Shown piece after piece: positions 4,656 to 5,461 of a DNA stretch of 5,461 nt (positions are counted from its first letter, which is position 1; every line of letters begins with the position of its first letter). Made by a program: the position numbers and the translations under genes. Source of the DNA: an uncultured Fidelibacterota bacterium (lineage in GTDB: Bacteria; Fidelibacterota; Marinisomatia; SCGC-AAA003-L08; D37C17); the NCBI GenBank assembly GCA_913049525.1, contig CAJWYZ010000098.1, forward strand, positions 1 to 5,461, given 5' to 3'. Below the pieces are notes generated by a model, which was not told where the DNA came from, ran no database searches, and saw only the letters and a program-made list of their open reading frames with translations.

Positions 4656-5461
4656 ATGAAAAAGTACCTTGACCTTGTTTCATATGTATTAAAAAACGGT
4701 ACCGTAAAAACCAATCGTACCGGTACAGACACCTTAATGGTTTTTGGATATCATTACAAGGTAAATCTGCAAAATGGATATCCATTAGTGACAACAAAAA
4801 AGGTGTATTTCAATTCAGTAATACGAGAATTACTCTGGTATTTGTCCGGCGAAACGCATATTCGTAATTTAAGACAGCATACTAAAATCTGGGACGCCTG
4901 GACATCTGAAGAAAAAAACTGGGAAGTGGGTAAGATGTATGGATATCAGTGGGTAAATTGGGATAAATATAATCCGAAAACTGGCAATGGGGATATGCAA
5001 CATAGTCATATTAACCAAATTCAAAACGTCATTGAACTTATTAAATCAAATCCAAACTCCAGAAGAATGGTAGTAAGTGCATGGAATCCTGCTGTACTGG
5101 ATGAGATTGCCCTCCCAAGTTGTCATGCATTTTTTATTTTCAATGTGGCAAATGGCAAACTCAATTGTCATCTAACTCAACGAAGTGGAGATATTGCACT
5201 AGGCATTCCATTTAACTTGGCCTGTTATGCCACACTTACACAAATGATTGCAATGGAAACAGGGCTGGAAGTGGGCGAATTTTCTCACTATATTAATGAT
5301 GCCCATATATATGTGAACCATATTGAAGGTTTAGAGGAACAAATTACCCGGGAGCCATTCCCATCGCCTTCTCTTGAAATTACAGATAAGCCTTTTTGGG
5401 ATTTAAAATTTGAGGATTTCACTCTGAAAAATTATGAACACCATCCTGTTATTAAATTCCC
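4656..5461 (+). CDS. thyA: thymidylate synthase ThyA, 3' end cut by the window
   Basis: ThyA converts dUMP to dTMP with methylenetetrahydrofolate as methyl donor and reductant, yielding dihydrofolate. The frame runs from ATG 4656-4658 to the window end, 268 full codons. An in-frame TAA (4650-4652) two codons upstream bounds the start. Active-site features are all present: RTGTDT with R21, E58 in IRELLWYLSG, SRRMVVSAWN with R136-R137, catalytic C156 in LPSCHAFF, QRSGDIALGIPFN with D179 and N187, and NDAHIYVNHIEG with H217 and Y219. HHPVIKFP at the end matches the usual C-terminal sequence, so only a few residues are missing. Compared with E. coli (264 residues, catalytic C146) there are about 10 extra residues, mostly near 103-118 (NPKTGNGDMQHS). 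RSGD replaces the E. coli RSCD. It is divergent from nrdJa and joins it in DNA-precursor supply. Confidence 0.97.
   Translation, partial: MKKYLDLVSYVLKNGTVKTNRTGTDTLMVFGYHYKVNLQNGYPLVTTKKVYFNSVIRELLWYLSGETHIRNLRQHTKIWDAWTSEEKNWEVGKMYGYQWVNWDKYNPKTGNGDMQHSHINQIQNVIELIKSNPNSRRMVVSAWNPAVLDEIALPSCHAFFIFNVANGKLNCHLTQRSGDIALGIPFNLACYATLTQMIAMETGLEVGEFSHYINDAHIYVNHIEGLEEQITREPFPSPSLEITDKPFWDLKFEDFTLKNYEHHPVIKF

Overview
The window reads as a stretch of ordinary bacterial chromosome from an AT-rich, probably aquatic member of the FCB superphylum. Candidatus Marinimicrobia (SAR406) or a close relative is my best guess. The clues are a BNR/Asp-box protein ending in a dockerin-like tail, a tRNA-Glu with a G1-U72 end pair of the kind I recall from Bacteroidetes-like genomes, a split B12-dependent ribonucleotide reductase, and a thyA start without a Shine-Dalgarno sequence. 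The assignment is inference; no rRNA or other phylogenetic marker is present.

Layout. Positions 1-662 (+) hold the 3' end of a beta-propeller protein with Asp-box repeats and a C-terminal dockerin-type calcium-binding tail. Positions 663-1039 hold tRNA-Glu(UUC) at 772-843, several stem-loops and two good intrinsic terminators. The positions of their G-U wobbles show that one (888-938) serves the + strand tRNA transcript and the other (953-980) serves the - strand nrd operon. Positions 1040-4215 (-) are a two-gene operon, nrdJa then nrdJb, overlapping by ATGA. Together they make a class II ribonucleotide reductase: NrdJa carries the catalytic barrel and NrdJb carries the TSCPD domain and the cysteine-rich tail that re-reduces the active site. 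Positions 4216-4655 are a 440-base divergent intergenic region. Positions 4656-5461 (+) are thyA, cut by the window end only a few residues before its expected stop.

The genes form a DNA-precursor module: NrdJab makes deoxyribonucleotides and ThyA converts dUMP to dTMP. The most informative non-coding signal is in the divergent region. A perfect 11-bp inverted repeat (4418-4428 / 4456-4466) resolves into two NrdR-box-like sites with centres 31 bp apart. They straddle a good sigma70-type promoter (TTGCCA-17-TATATT) reading toward nrdJa, so NrdR repression of this operon is the natural prediction. The implied nrdJ leader is about 225 nt, is structured, and has no recognisable cobalamin riboswitch. 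Opposite it, on the + strand, a possible promoter and a terminator-like hairpin with a U-tract would bound a roughly 120-nt antisense RNA. I see no insertion sequence, CRISPR array, prophage or defence gene, and no clearly new enzyme system. The regulatory region is the part worth following up.
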